Origin: Stappia sp. TSB10P1A | Lineage (GTDB): Bacteria; Pseudomonadota; Alphaproteobacteria; Rhizobiales; Stappiaceae | Assembly (NCBI RefSeq): GCF_900185725.1 | Contig: NZ_FYAU01000036.1 | Span: forward strand, 310,001 to 374,000 | Direction of reading: 5' to 3' | Length of the DNA: 64,000 bases | Shown here: positions 1-8,656 of the stretch, piece by piece | Layout: every line of letters begins with the position of its first letter | How positions within the stretch are numbered: the first letter of the stretch is position 1 | Notes under the pieces: model-generated | Told to the model about the DNA's origin: nothing | What the model saw: only the letters and a program-made list of their open reading frames with translations | Database searches by the model: none | Translations under genes and position numbers: made by a program

Positions 1-860
1 ACCAGCAGCAGCCCCCCGGCGAGAAGCGGCAGCGCCTGACGCCAGATCACCGATGAGGGATAGGTCCGCATCCAGGTCACGGCGATTGCATCGGCGCCCC
101 TGCTGCGCCCGACCCGGATCCAGTCGGCATCGGCCGGCACGTCGGCTGCCGGGAGAATGGCGAAATCCTGCAGGCCGAGCTTGCGGCCGATCTCCGAAAG
201 GATCGGAGCGGACAGCGGCTTGAAGGTCAGCAGAATGTTGGCGTGGCCGTCAGGCAGCAGCGCGTCGTCGTCGGGCACGATGGCCTGGGCGACGATCATG
301 GTGAGTTGGCCGTCGACGGGACGGATATCCGACACGAAGAGCGGCTGGTGGGACCGCACCGGATTGTAAGCCACCCTGAAGCCGCCGCCGGCCGGCTGCC
401 GGTGCGTCTTGTAGGCGTCCCGCGCGAGCGCGACCAGGTCGGCGGCCAGTTCCACATACTTCACCGCCTCCGCCTCGGCGCGGACGTCTTCCTCGAAGAT
501 CAGCAGGCGAGGATTGCCGTCCGGCCCGACGATGACCGTGGTCTGGATGCCGAAATCCTCCCAGTGCCACTCGATGATCTCGTCGCGGACGAAGTCCCAG
601 TCGATATGCGCGATCAGCGCGCGCACCGCCTCATCCCAGTGGGAGATGCGTGCCTGATCGAACACCAAGATCTCGACCTGGCGGTCGATCTCGTTGCGCA
701 CCAGATGGCGCTCGTCCCCGGCGCGCACGTCGTCGGCAATGCGTCCGGCGCTGCCGAGCGTATGGGTGTTGGACAGCGCGAAGGCGATGACGACGGTCAC
801 GCAAAGGAGATAGACCGCAACCTTGAGGTTGCGTTTCCCCGTGTCCAGCCAGTGCGCCAT
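1..860 (-). CDS. CHASE4-domain membrane sensor, N-terminal part, cut by window edge
   Basis: Membrane-bound sensor whose periplasmic part resembles a CHASE4 domain. The minus strand stays open from an ATG at 858-860 to base 1. An N-terminal hydrophobic helix (residues about 9-29) precedes a roughly 220-residue extracytoplasmic region that contains the CHASE4-like segments SHWDEAVRALI and WHWEDFGIQTTVIVGPDG. A second hydrophobic stretch begins at the window edge, as expected for a domain bracketed by two membrane helices. In known families CHASE4 is usually followed by GGDEF/EAL or histidine-kinase modules; that part lies outside, so the output activity is unknown. An in-frame upstream ATG at 882-884 would add eight residues; the GGGA upstream of 860 favours the shorter form. 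It is divergent from the alcohol dehydrogenase gene. Confidence 0.75.
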   Translation of the reverse strand, partial: MAHWLDTGKRNLKVAVYLLCVTVVIAFALSNTHTLGSAGRIADDVRAGDERHLVRNEIDRQVEILVFDQARISHWDEAVRALIAHIDWDFVRDEIIEWHWEDFGIQTTVIVGPDGNPRLLIFEEDVRAEAEAVKYVELAADLVALARDAYKTHRQPAGGGFRVAYNPVRSHQPLFVSDIRPVDGQLTMIVAQAIVPDDDALLPDGHANILLTFKPLSAPILSEIGRKLGLQDFAILPAADVPADADWIRVGRSRGADAIAVTWMRTYPSSVIWRQALPLLAGGLLL

Positions 861-1056
861 TGATGGATTTCCCGTATTCTGCATGCGGCGACACTGGCAG
901 GAAGACTTGAATCTTCGGCTAACCGACGTGGTTCCCGCCTCGTTAACGGCATCGCAACTGCGTCGACGTTGGAGCTTGATCTCGCGCAACGCGGGTCCTG
1001 CCTTGCTGTTCCACAATGTCGCCCGGCTGGGAAGGAACACGGCAACGGGGAGTCCA

Positions 1057-2076
1057 ATGGGAAAGACGATGAAAGCCGCTGTGGTGCGCGCCTTCGGCGC
1101 GCCGCTCGACATTTGCGAGGTGACCAAACCGGAAGTGGCGCCCGGTAAGATCCTGGTGAAGATCGCCGCCAGCGGCGTCTGCCACACCGACCTGCACGCG
1201 GCCGAGGGCGACTGGCCGGTCAAGCCGCAGCCGCCCTTCATCCCGGGCCATGAGGGCGTCGGCACGGTCGCCGCCGTCGGGGCCGGCGTCACCAGCGTCA
1301 AGGAAGGCGACCGGGTCGGCGTGCCGTGGCTGCACACCGCCTGCGGCCATTGCCGACATTGCGTCGGCGGCTGGGAAACCCTGTGCTGCGACCAGCAGAA
1401 CACCGGCTACAGCGTCAATGGCGGCTTCGCCGACTATGTGCTCGCCGATCCGAACTATGTCGGCCACCTGCCGGACGGGCTCGCCTTCGCGCCGGCCGCT
1501 CCGGTGCTGTGCGCCGGCGTCACGGTCTACAAGGGGCTGAAGGAGACCGAGGCGAAGCCCGGCCAGACCGTCGTCATCGTCGGTATCGGCGGGCTCGGCC
1601 ACATGGCCGTGCAATATGCCAAGGCGATGGGAATGCATGTCATCGCCGTCGACATTTCCGAGGAGAAGCTGGCGCTGGCCCGCGCCCTCGGCGCCGACAT
1701 GGCGTTCAACGCGCTGACCGAGGATGCGGTCGCCGAAGTGCAGAAAGGCGGCGGCGCGGAAGGCGTGCTGGTGACGGCGGTGTCGCCGAAGTCGTTCAGC
1801 CAGGGCTTCGCCATGCTCGGGCGCGGCGGCACGATGAGCCTCGTCGGCCTGCCGCCCGGCGACTTCCCGCTGCCGATCTTCGACACCGTGCTGACGCGCA
1901 AGACGATCCGGGGCTCCATCGTCGGCACCCGCAACGATCTCTCCGAAGCGCTGGCCTTCGCCGCCGAAGGCAAGGTCGCCGCGCATTACTCCACGGATCG
2001 GCTGGAGAACGTCAACGCGATCTTCGACACGATGCGCGCCGGCAAGATCGACGGCCGCGTGGTGATGGAGATCTGA
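1057..2076 (+). CDS. adhP: Zinc-dependent alcohol dehydrogenase, AdhP type
   Basis: Cytosolic medium-chain NAD(P)-dependent alcohol dehydrogenase that oxidises primary alcohols to aldehydes. The 339-residue protein has the family layout: catalytic zinc ligands in GVCHTDLHA and GHEGVG near the N-terminus, the four-cysteine structural zinc lobe CGHCRHC...LCC around residues 92-106, then the Rossmann NAD fold GIGGLGHMAVQYAK near residue 170. Length matches AdhP/AdhA proteins of about 340 residues. The ATG at 1057 follows a GGGGAG ribosome site; an ATG four codons later is possible. It ends 9 bp from the convergent ATPase gene. The physiological substrate cannot be read from sequence. Confidence 0.93.
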   Translation: MGKTMKAAVVRAFGAPLDICEVTKPEVAPGKILVKIAASGVCHTDLHAAEGDWPVKPQPPFIPGHEGVGTVAAVGAGVTSVKEGDRVGVPWLHTACGHCRHCVGGWETLCCDQQNTGYSVNGGFADYVLADPNYVGHLPDGLAFAPAAPVLCAGVTVYKGLKETEAKPGQTVVIVGIGGLGHMAVQYAKAMGMHVIAVDISEEKLALARALGADMAFNALTEDAVAEVQKGGGAEGVLVTAVSPKSFSQGFAMLGRGGTMSLVGLPPGDFPLPIFDTVLTRKTIRGSIVGTRNDLSEALAFAAEGKVAAHYSTDRLENVNAIFDTMRAGKIDGRVVMEI

Positions 2077-2085
2077 GAAAGCCGC

Positions 2086-2631
2086 TCAGCCGCGCTCCAG
2101 CGCGGCGAGCACGAAGGCGGCGCGCTCGGCGACCGGGGCTTTCGGCAGCAGCCGGGTCTCGTAGCCGAGCGCGGGCAATTCGTTCGCCAGGCGCTCGTAT
2201 TCTTCGGTCGCGGCGTCAAACCCGTGCCGGCGCTCGGCATCGCCCGCGTGGATCTCCGGCCAGGGCGGCGCCAGAAACACCAGCGGGCGATAGCGGTAGC
2301 GGCGGGCGAGCGGTGCAAGCACCTTGCGCGCCGTCGCGACCTGGAAGGCCGAGGCGGCATCGATCACGCCGCGGTCGAAGAAGATCCAGCCCTCATCACC
2401 TCGCCGGCCATGCGCACCGCGCCAGTCGGCGACGGCCATGCGGATCGCCCGCCGGGCAAAGGCCGCAAGGTCGATCCAGGGCAGTGCGCTGCCCTCTCCC
2501 GCCAGTTCCTCGCGGACGATACGCCGGCCGGGTTCTTCCACCGTGCGGTGGCCGCGGCGGGCAAGCTCTTCGATCAATGTGGACTTGCCGCCGCCGGAAC
2601 AGCCGGTGACGAGCACGAAACGCTGATGCAT
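2086..2631 (-). CDS. AAA-family ATPase, NadR/Ttd14-like P-loop kinase fold
   Basis: Small P-loop protein of 181 residues. The Walker A motif TGCSGGGKSTL lies near residues 9-19 right after the first strand; WIFFDRGVIDAASAF near the middle supplies the acidic residue expected in a kinase-like Walker B/DR motif. This pattern matches the AAA_28 group of short predicted ATPases or nucleotide kinases, most of which have no assigned substrate. The ATG at 2631 puts the P-loop close to the N-terminus as in relatives; a longer form starting at 2667 is open but adds an unlikely basic leader. It lies downstream of paaE on the same strand and could be read through from the paa operon, but no role in phenylacetate breakdown is known. 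Confidence 0.8.
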   Translation of the reverse strand: MHQRFVLVTGCSGGGKSTLIEELARRGHRTVEEPGRRIVREELAGEGSALPWIDLAAFARRAIRMAVADWRGAHGRRGDEGWIFFDRGVIDAASAFQVATARKVLAPLARRYRYRPLVFLAPPWPEIHAGDAERRHGFDAATEEYERLANELPALGYETRLLPKAPVAERAAFVLAALERG

Positions 2632-2694
2632 GGGAAGGCTCTCTTGGGGGAAACGGGGGCGGCGCACCGCGCGCCCTGCCCCGCTCCCTGGAGC

Positions 2695-3774
2695 CTACAT
2701 CGCGTCGTAGTCGAGCACCACCGTGTCGGAGACCGGGCGCGACTGGCAGGTGAGGACGAAGCCGGCCTCGATCTCCCAGGGCTCGAGCGAATAGTTGACC
2801 GCCATGTCGACCTCGCCGGCCTCGACCTTGGCGCGGCAGGTGCAGCACATGCCGCCCTTGCAGGAATAGGGAACCTCGACGCCCGCGCGCATAGCGGCAT
2901 CGACGATGGTCTCGCCGGCGGCAACCGGAACCGTGACGCGGGCCCCGTCGATGATCAGTTCCGCGCGCGCCGCATGGGCGGTCTCGGCGGTCCTGTTCGC
3001 GGGCTTGGCCGCATGCGGCGCCGAGCCATCGGCCGGCGTGAAGAACTCGCGGTGGATGCGCTCGCCCGCCACGCCGAGACGGGCGAGCACGGCGCTCGCG
3101 GTCTCGATCATCTCGCCGGGACCGCAGAGGAAAACGCCGTCCGCCTCCGCCACCGGCAGCACATGGGTGAACAGGCGCTCCAGCTTTTCCGAGTCCAGCC
3201 GGCCGGAAAGGATCTCCACATCCTGGGTCTCGCGCGACAGCACATGGAACACGCCGAAGCGGGTCGGGAAGACGTCCTTCAGGTCCTCGATCTCTTCCTT
3301 GAAGATGATCGTCTGGGCGCTGCGGTTGCCGTAGAACAGGAAGAACTCGCTCTCGGGCTCGCGGGTCAGCACGGTGCGGATCATCGCCAGAACCGGCGTG
3401 ATGCCGGAGCCGGCGGCGACCGCGACGAGCTGGCGCGGGCCGCCCTGATGCGCCGGCAGGACGAAGCGGCCCGACGGGGTCATCACGTCGATCTCGTCGC
3501 CGGCCGCCACGTTCTCGTTGGCGAAGGCGGAAAAGACGCCGCCGTCGATCTTCTTCACCGCGACGCGCAGTTCCCCGTCATCCTCGCCGGCGCAGATCGA
3601 ATAGGACCGGCGCACCTCTTCGCCGCCGATCACCGCGCGCAGGGTGAGATACTGGCCTGCGGCGAAGCGATAGGCCTCGCGCAGGGTTTCCGGCACGTCG
3701 AAGGAAATCGACACAGCCTCAGGCGTCTCGCGCCTCACTTCGCGGACCTTCAGCGCATGAAATCTCGGCGACAT
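2695..3774 (-). CDS. paaE: Phenylacetyl-CoA 1,2-epoxidase reductase subunit PaaE
   Basis: Reductase of the PaaABCE monooxygenase, passing electrons from NADPH to the di-iron centre of PaaA. The 359-residue protein has an FAD-binding ferredoxin-reductase domain (RRSYSICA near residue 60), a nucleotide-binding half (AAGSGITPVLAMIRTVL near 120, FLCGPGEMI near 215) and a C-terminal plant-type [2Fe-2S] ferredoxin domain with YSCKGGMCCTCRAKV and a distal CQS cysteine. This order and length match known PaaE. The ATG at 3774 follows GGGAGAA. It is the last gene of paaABCDE, 74 bp after paaD. Confidence 0.96.
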   Translation of the reverse strand: MSPRFHALKVREVRRETPEAVSISFDVPETLREAYRFAAGQYLTLRAVIGGEEVRRSYSICAGEDDGELRVAVKKIDGGVFSAFANENVAAGDEIDVMTPSGRFVLPAHQGGPRQLVAVAAGSGITPVLAMIRTVLTREPESEFFLFYGNRSAQTIIFKEEIEDLKDVFPTRFGVFHVLSRETQDVEILSGRLDSEKLERLFTHVLPVAEADGVFLCGPGEMIETASAVLARLGVAGERIHREFFTPADGSAPHAAKPANRTAETAHAARAELIIDGARVTVPVAAGETIVDAAMRAGVEVPYSCKGGMCCTCRAKVEAGEVDMAVNYSLEPWEIEAGFVLTCQSRPVSDTVVLDYDAM

Positions 3775-3847
3775 GCGGTTCTCCCTCAAAAGCTTCCGGC
3801 GGCATCCGTGGCCTGCCGGACAAGACGCCAGCTCAGTGGCACTTGAA

Positions 3848-4360
3848 TCAGTGGCACTTGAAATAGTCGAACGGCTCGGCGCAGGAGCGGCAGCGCCACA
3901 GCGCCTTGCAGGCGGTGGAGCCGAACTCCGACACCTTCTCGGTGTCGTGCGAGCCGCAGCGCGGACAGGCGACCTCGTCGTCGCCGAACAGGGCGCGGCG
4001 CGAGGCCTTGCCGGCCGGCGGAGCGATGCCGTAGGCGCGCAGCTTCTCGCGCGCGTCCTCGCTCAGCCAGTCGGTGGTCCAGGCCGGCGACAGCACGGTG
4101 TTGACCCGCACCTTGCCGAAGCCTTCCGCCAACAGCGCGGTCTCGATGTCCATGGTGAAGACGGCCATCGCCGGGCAGCCGGTATAGGTCGGCGTGATGT
4201 CGACCTCGACTGTGCCGTCGGAGGCGATGCGCACGTCGCGCAGCACGCCGAGATCACCGATGGTCAGCACCGGGACTTCCGGGTCCGGCACCTGCGCGGC
4301 GACCTCGAAGGCACGCCGGCGGGCGCTCTCCCCCGCGATATCGTGCAGGCGCGAGCCCAT
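3848..4360 (-). CDS. paaD: Phenylacetate epoxidase assembly protein PaaD
   Basis: PaaD belongs to the MIP18/DUF59 family and is required for an active PaaABCE epoxidase, probably through Fe-S or di-iron assembly. The 170-residue protein has the N-terminal DUF59 part with VPDPEVPVLTIGDLG and TPTYTGCPAM, and a C-terminal zinc-finger-like segment with CPRCGSHDTEKVSEFG, a cysteine in ACKALWRC and a final CAEPFDYFKCH. Both halves are intact. The ATG at 4360 lies 5 bp after the paaC stop codon, so translation is probably coupled. A longer open frame upstream overlaps paaC and is not used. Confidence 0.95.
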   Translation of the reverse strand: MGSRLHDIAGESARRRAFEVAAQVPDPEVPVLTIGDLGVLRDVRIASDGTVEVDITPTYTGCPAMAVFTMDIETALLAEGFGKVRVNTVLSPAWTTDWLSEDAREKLRAYGIAPPAGKASRRALFGDDEVACPRCGSHDTEKVSEFGSTACKALWRCRSCAEPFDYFKCH

Positions 4361-4365
4361 CGCCG

Positions 4366-5133
4366 TCACCACCTCAGGCCCGGCCAGGCCCGCTGCATGT
4401 ACTGCATTTCGGACAGGAGATGGCCGAAGCTCTCCGAATGACGGCCCGAGCGGCCGCCGGTCTGGAACCAGCCGTCGGGCGGCAGGCGCAGCGTCGCCTC
4501 GTCCAGCACCTCGCGCAAGGTGGCGTGCCACTCATCGCGCAGGCTCGCCGGATCGACCGCGATGCCGGCGGCGGCCAGCCGCTCGACCACACCGTCGACC
4601 TCGAACAGCTCGCCCGTATAGGGCCACAGATGGTCGACGGCCGCCTGGGCGCGCTCATGGCTTTCGGTGGTGCCGTCGCCAAGGCGAATGGTCCACTCGG
4701 CGGAATGGCGCAGGTGATAGGCCGCTTCCTTCTCCGCCTTGGCGGCGATGGCGGCGAGGGTTTCGTCCTTCGAGGCCTTCAGCTCGCGCCACAGCGGCAG
4801 CATGAAGGCGGAGAAGAAGAACTGGCGCAGGATGGTCTCAGCGAAGTCGCCGTTCGGCTGCTCGACCAGCAGGCAGTTGTTGAACTGGCGCTCGGGACGC
4901 AGGAAGCAGAGCTGGTCCTCGTCGCGGCCCTCGCCTTCCACCTCGCCGGCATAAGTGTAGAGCGCGCGCGCCTGGCCGATATGGTCGAGCGCGATATTGG
5001 CGAGGCCGATATCCTCCTCCAGCGTCGGCGCATGGCCGCACCACTCGCCGAGGCGCTGGCCGAGAATGGCCGCATCGTCGGCAAGACGCAGGGTATAGGC
5101 GAAGAGATCGGCGGTCCGGTCGGTCGTGGTCAT
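4366..5133 (-). CDS. paaC: Phenylacetyl-CoA epoxidase structural subunit PaaC
   Basis: Structural partner of the catalytic subunit PaaA in the ring 1,2-epoxidase complex. The 255-residue helical protein has the ferritin-like core expected of PaaC, including EEDIGLANIALDHIGQAR near residue 40 and KEAAYHLRHSAEW near 135, and the C-terminal SEMQYMQRAWPGLRW. Length is typical. The ATG at 5133 lies 14 bp downstream of the paaB stop, behind a weak GGGAAC site; the much longer open frame upstream is paaB in another phase. It belongs to the paaABCDE transcript. Confidence 0.95.
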   Translation of the reverse strand: MTTTDRTADLFAYTLRLADDAAILGQRLGEWCGHAPTLEEDIGLANIALDHIGQARALYTYAGEVEGEGRDEDQLCFLRPERQFNNCLLVEQPNGDFAETILRQFFFSAFMLPLWRELKASKDETLAAIAAKAEKEAAYHLRHSAEWTIRLGDGTTESHERAQAAVDHLWPYTGELFEVDGVVERLAAAGIAVDPASLRDEWHATLREVLDEATLRLPPDGWFQTGGRSGRHSESFGHLLSEMQYMQRAWPGLRW

Positions 5134-5147
5134 GGTGCCGTTCCCGC

Positions 5148-5435
5148 TCACATGTTGCCGACTTCTTCGGGGATCTCGTAGAAGGTCGGATGCCGGTAGA
5201 TCTTCGAGGCGGTCGGCTCGAACATCACGTCCTTCTCGGACGGGTCGGACGCGACGATCGCCGAGGACGGCACCACCCAGATGGAGACGCCTTCGCCGCG
5301 GCGGGTGTAGACGTCGCGCGCGGCCTGCAGCGCCATCTCCTCGTCGGCCGCATGCACCGAGCCGCAATGGCGATGCGCCATGCCGGTGCGCGAACGGATG
5401 AAGACTTCCCAGAGCGGCGTGTTCTTCTCGGTCAT
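5148..5435 (-). CDS. paaB: Phenylacetyl-CoA epoxidase small subunit PaaB
   Basis: Small bridging subunit of PaaABCE. The 95-residue protein matches known PaaB throughout: PLWEVFIRSRTGMAHRHCGS at the N-terminus, then HAADEEMALQAARDVYTRR and IWVVPSS. The ATG at 5435 follows GAGGGAGA and gives the usual length of about 95 residues; upstream in-frame codons run into non-homologous sequence. It lies 107 bp after paaA and just before paaC. Confidence 0.95.
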   Translation of the reverse strand: MTEKNTPLWEVFIRSRTGMAHRHCGSVHAADEEMALQAARDVYTRRGEGVSIWVVPSSAIVASDPSEKDVMFEPTASKIYRHPTFYEIPEEVGNM

Positions 5436-5542
5436 GGTTCTCTCCCTCGGGCTCGCGGACGGGTGGCCGGCGCGAAGCCTCATGGTCCTGCGGAACGTCG
5501 TTGTGCTTTTTTGCCCGGCGCGTGCCCGCGCCGGGGTGTCGC

Positions 5543-6544
5543 TCACTCGGCGGCGATGCGGGCCGCCTCGCGGCGGTTGCGGCGCTTTTCGGCGTAGGCA
5601 AGGGCCGCCTCGCGCACCCAGGCGCCCTCGTCGAAGGCCTTGCGGCGGGCAGCCAAACGCTCGCGGTTGCACGGGCCGTTGCCGGCGACGACGCGGGCAA
5701 ACTCCTCCCAGTCGATCTCGCCATATTCCCAGTGGCCGGTGTCCTCGTTGAACTTCAGGTCCGGGTCGGGGAGCGTCAGGCCGAGATAATGCGCCTGCGG
5801 CACGGTCGCATCGACGAACTTCTGGCGCAGCTCGTCATTGGTGAAGCGCTTGATCTTCCAGGCCATCGACTGGGCGGAATGCTTGGAGTCTGTGTCGGAG
5901 GGGCCGAACATCATCAGCGACGGCCACCACCAGCGGTTCAGCGCGTCCTGCACCATCTCCTTCTGCTCTTCCGACGAGCGGCACATCTCCAGCAGCAGCT
6001 CGTAGCCCTGGCGCTGGTGGAAGCTCTCTTCCTTGCACACGCGGATCATGGCGCGCGAATAGGGGCCGAAGGAGCAGCGGCAGAGCGGGATCTGGTTCAT
6101 GATCGCCGCGCCGTCGACCAGCCAGCCGATGGCACCGATATCGGCCCAGGTCAGGGTCGGATAGTTGAAGATGGAGGAGTATTTCGCCTTGCTTGACAGA
6201 AGCTGCTCGGTCAGTTCCTCGCGGGACACGCCCAGCGTCTCGGCGGCGGAATAGAGATAGAGGCCGTGGCCGCCCTCGTCCTGCACCTTGGCGAGCAGTG
6301 CCGCCTTGCGCTTCAGGGTCGGGGCGCGGGTGATCCAGTTGCCCTCGGGCAGCATGCCGACGATCTCGGAATGGGCATGCTGGGAGATCTGGCGCACCAG
6401 GGTCTTGCGATAGGCCTCCGGCATCCAGTCGTTGGGCTCGATCTTCTCTTCCGCGTCGACGCGGGCCTGGAAGGCGGCGAGCAGCGCGGCGTCCTCGCTG
6501 CGCTCGTCGGACGCATCACGGGCGTTCAGGGCCTGGGTGTACAT
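5543..6544 (-). CDS. paaA: Phenylacetyl-CoA 1,2-epoxidase catalytic subunit PaaA
   Basis: Catalytic di-iron subunit that inserts oxygen into phenylacetyl-CoA to give the ring 1,2-epoxide. The 333-residue protein has the ferritin-like iron ligand segments [17 protein letters not shown] near residue 100 and [17 protein letters not shown] near 190, and strong PaaA landmarks WDIxA-type [14 protein letters not shown] and [11 protein letters not shown]. Length fits the family. The ATG at 6544 follows GAGGGG; an ATG 63 bp upstream would add a basic tail lying in the 5' leader. First gene of paaABCDE, read from the promoter at 6606-6635. Confidence 0.96.
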   Translation of the reverse strand: MYTQALNARDASDERSEDAALLAAFQARVDAEEKIEPNDWMPEAYRKTLVRQISQHAHSEIVGMLPEGNWITRAPTLKRKAALLAKVQDEGGHGLYLYSAAETLGVSREELTEQLLSSKAKYSSIFNYPTLTWADIGAIGWLVDGAAIMNQIPLCRCSFGPYSRAMIRVCKEESFHQRQGYELLLEMCRSSEEQKEMVQDALNRWWWPSLMMFGPSDTDSKHSAQSMAWKIKRFTNDELRQKFVDATVPQAHYLGLTLPDPDLKFNEDTGHWEYGEIDWEEFARVVAGNGPCNRERLAARRKAFDEGAWVREAALAYAEKRRNRREAARIAAE

Positions 6545-6605
6545 GCGATCAACCCCTCCTCGGTTGCCATGCGGGACGCGCCAGCCGCGCGCCTTATCTG
6601 CTCGC

Positions 6606-6635
6606 ATTATACGTGACGATATTTTTATATTTCAA
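6606..6635 (-). promoter_or_regulatory. Promoter of paaABCDE
   Basis: On the minus strand a -35 element TTGAAA (6630-6635) and a perfect -10 element TATAAT (6606-6611) are separated by 18 bp in a clearly AT-rich patch. The predicted transcript start near 6599 leaves a leader of about 55 nt before the paaA ATG. No other candidate of this quality lies between paaX and paaA. Confidence 0.75.
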
Positions 6636-6649
6636 GTATTTTTCGTCAC
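6613..6649. promoter_or_regulatory. Inverted repeat over the paaA promoter, probable PaaX operator
   Basis: Perfect 7-bp arms GTGACGA (6613-6619) and TCGTCAC (6643-6649) flank an AT-rich centre and cover the spacer and -35 region of the paaA promoter. PaaX of other bacteria is a repressor relieved by phenylacetyl-CoA, and paaX lies immediately beside this site, so it is the obvious candidate to bind. The assignment is inferred from position; I did not match it to a defined PaaX consensus. Confidence 0.6.
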
Positions 6650-6707
6650 ACATTAACATATGCCAAATCCGTTCTCGCAAGTGGCTGATTTTGCGGAACT
6701 CCCCGCC

Positions 6708-7673
6708 TCAGCCGGCAGAGAAGCGGCGAAGTTCCGAGGCCTCCGGCGGCGGCAGGGGGCCGTCCGGGCCGCGGGCATGGGCGGCGATCCAGGCCTCGGC
6801 CGGCTTGCGCAACGCGCCGTAGAGCCGGGCCGCCAGCCGGTTGGCGGCAAGACCCGGCCAGTCGGCGGGCAGCAGCGCGGGCGGCAGCATCGGATCGCGC
6901 AGGCTCAGCCGGCGATAGTCGTGGACGAGCAGGATGCGGCAGACCATCGCCGTCTCGGGCGACAGGCGCGCGTGCCCTGCACCGCCCTGCCCACTCTCCA
7001 GCGCCTCGGCCAGCGGCGCATAGCGCCGGCAGAAGGACTGGTAGCGGCCGGCCAGCGGGGCAAGATCGAAGGCGCGGGCGACGAGATCGGCATCGGAGCC
7101 GGCCAGCACGGAGGCCGCCAGCGTCACCGCGCCCTCCGCCGCCCCTTGCGGAAACTCGGGCCCGTCGAGCGGCGGGCTGGCCGGGGTGCCGAGCAGGATG
7201 CCGGGCGCCAGCAAGCCGTAGCCGGCCTTGCGGGCCGCCTCGCGCAGACCGTTGCGGCCCTCCGTTTCGGGCAGCACGACGAGCCGCAGCTCCGCCGCCC
7301 GCGCCTCGCCTCCTTCCGGCGCAAGCCGGTAGATGCGCTGCGAGGCCGGGGTGAAGGTCGCGCGCCCGGCCGCCGACAGGGCATAGAAGCTGAGCCGGCC
7401 CCGGCGCTCGCGCTCGACCCAGCCGTCGCGGGCAAGCCGCGAGAGCGCGGCGCGCACCGCCGCCGCATCGATGCGCATCAGCCCGAGCAGGTCCGACAGC
7501 GTGCCGGCCCAGACCTCGCCGCCGCGCGGGGCGACGACATCGCCGAAGATCGTGACGATCAGCGACCAGACGCGCAGCGGCTGGGTCTCGTGCAGCCGGT
7601 CCAGCAGCGCGCCGGCGAGCGCCTCGACCTCCGCCGGCGCGTTGCCGGCCTCAGCCGGCGGCGTGGTGGGCAT
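6708..7673 (-). CDS. paaX: Phenylacetate catabolism repressor PaaX
   Basis: Transcriptional repressor of phenylacetate genes, released by phenylacetyl-CoA in studied species. The 321-residue protein has an N-terminal winged-helix domain with WSLIVTIFGDVVAPRGGEVW near residue 35 and RIDAAAVRAALSRLARDGWV near 65, a central PaaX domain and the C-terminal PaaX_C region with LLVHDYRRLSLRDPMLPPAL. The ATG at 7673 lies inside the end of the upstream puuE gene, overlapping it by 23 bp, so the two are probably translated together. Length is at the upper end of the family. Downstream (163 bp) is the paaA promoter region. Confidence 0.92.
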   Translation of the reverse strand: MPTTPPAEAGNAPAEVEALAGALLDRLHETQPLRVWSLIVTIFGDVVAPRGGEVWAGTLSDLLGLMRIDAAAVRAALSRLARDGWVERERRGRLSFYALSAAGRATFTPASQRIYRLAPEGGEARAAELRLVVLPETEGRNGLREAARKAGYGLLAPGILLGTPASPPLDGPEFPQGAAEGAVTLAASVLAGSDADLVARAFDLAPLAGRYQSFCRRYAPLAEALESGQGGAGHARLSPETAMVCRILLVHDYRRLSLRDPMLPPALLPADWPGLAANRLAARLYGALRKPAEAWIAAHARGPDGPLPPPEASELRRFSAG

Positions 7674-8562
7674 GCCAGTGCCAGGCGATGTCGATGCGCC
7701 GGGTGACCCAGACCTTCTCGTGCGAGGCGACATAATCGAGGAAGCGGGCGAGCGCGGCAGCGCGCCCCGGACGGCCGACCAGGCGGCAATGCAGGCCGAT
7801 ATTCATCATCTTCGGCGCGCCGGCCTCGCCTTCCGCATAGAGCGTGTCGAACGTGTCCTTCAGATAGGTGAAGAACTGGTCGCCCGAGTTGAACCCCTGC
7901 GCGGTGGCGAAACGCATGTCGTTGGCATCGAGCGTGTAGGGAATGACGAGATGCGGGCCGGACGGGCCTTCCACCCAATAGGGCAGATCGTCGGCATAGC
8001 TGTCGGAATCATAGAGGAAGCCGCCCTCCTCCATCACGAGGTCGCGGGTGAATTCCGACGAGCGGCCGGTGTACCAGCCGAGCGGACGCGAGCCGGTGAC
8101 CTCCTCGTGGATGCGGATCGCCTCGGCCATGTGGCGCTTCTCATCTTCGCGCGAGAAATCCTTGTAGTCGATCCACTTCAGCCCGTGCGAGGCGATTTCC
8201 CACCCCGCCTCGTTCATGGCGGCGACCGCGTCCGGATTGCGCTGCAGGGCGGTGGCGACGCCATAGACGGTGACGGGCATGGAGCGCTCGGTGAACATCC
8301 GCCACAGGCGCCAGAAGCCGGCGCGCGAGCCGTATTCGTAGATGGACTCCATGTTCATGTGCCGCTGGCGGTGCCAGGGCGCGGCGCCGACGATCTCCGA
8401 CAGGAAGGCCTCGGAATAGCTGTCGCCGTGGAGGAGGCAGTTCTCGCCGCCCTCCTCGTAGTTGATGACGAACTGGACGGCGACGTTGGCGTCGTTCGGC
8501 CACTGCGGATTGGGCGTCTCGCGTCCGTAGCCGACGAGATCGCGCGGATAGGTGTCGCTCAT
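7651..8562 (-). CDS. puuE: Allantoinase PuuE, cofactor-free polysaccharide-deacetylase family
   Basis: PuuE hydrolyses allantoin to allantoate without a metal, in purine breakdown. The 303-residue protein shows the family signature RDLVGYGRETPNPQWPNDA near the N-terminus, FVINYEEGGENCLLHGD, SIYEYGSRAGFWRL, GWEIASHGLKWIDY and the C-terminal RIDIAWHWHAHH. The ATG at 8562 gives the usual length of about 300. No other ureide genes (uraD, allantoicase, xdh) lie in the window. Its 3' end overlaps paaX, an unexpected pairing. Confidence 0.92.
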   Translation of the reverse strand: MSDTYPRDLVGYGRETPNPQWPNDANVAVQFVINYEEGGENCLLHGDSYSEAFLSEIVGAAPWHRQRHMNMESIYEYGSRAGFWRLWRMFTERSMPVTVYGVATALQRNPDAVAAMNEAGWEIASHGLKWIDYKDFSREDEKRHMAEAIRIHEEVTGSRPLGWYTGRSSEFTRDLVMEEGGFLYDSDSYADDLPYWVEGPSGPHLVIPYTLDANDMRFATAQGFNSGDQFFTYLKDTFDTLYAEGEAGAPKMMNIGLHCRLVGRPGRAAALARFLDYVASHEKVWVTRRIDIAWHWHAHHAAG

Positions 8563-8656
8563 TGGGACCGTCCGTTGCACGAGGGGACCAGGCCCGAAGC
8601 GGGCTGCTCTAGGCCGGAGGAAACCCAAAAGCACGCGCCGATGCAAGGCTTTCGCG

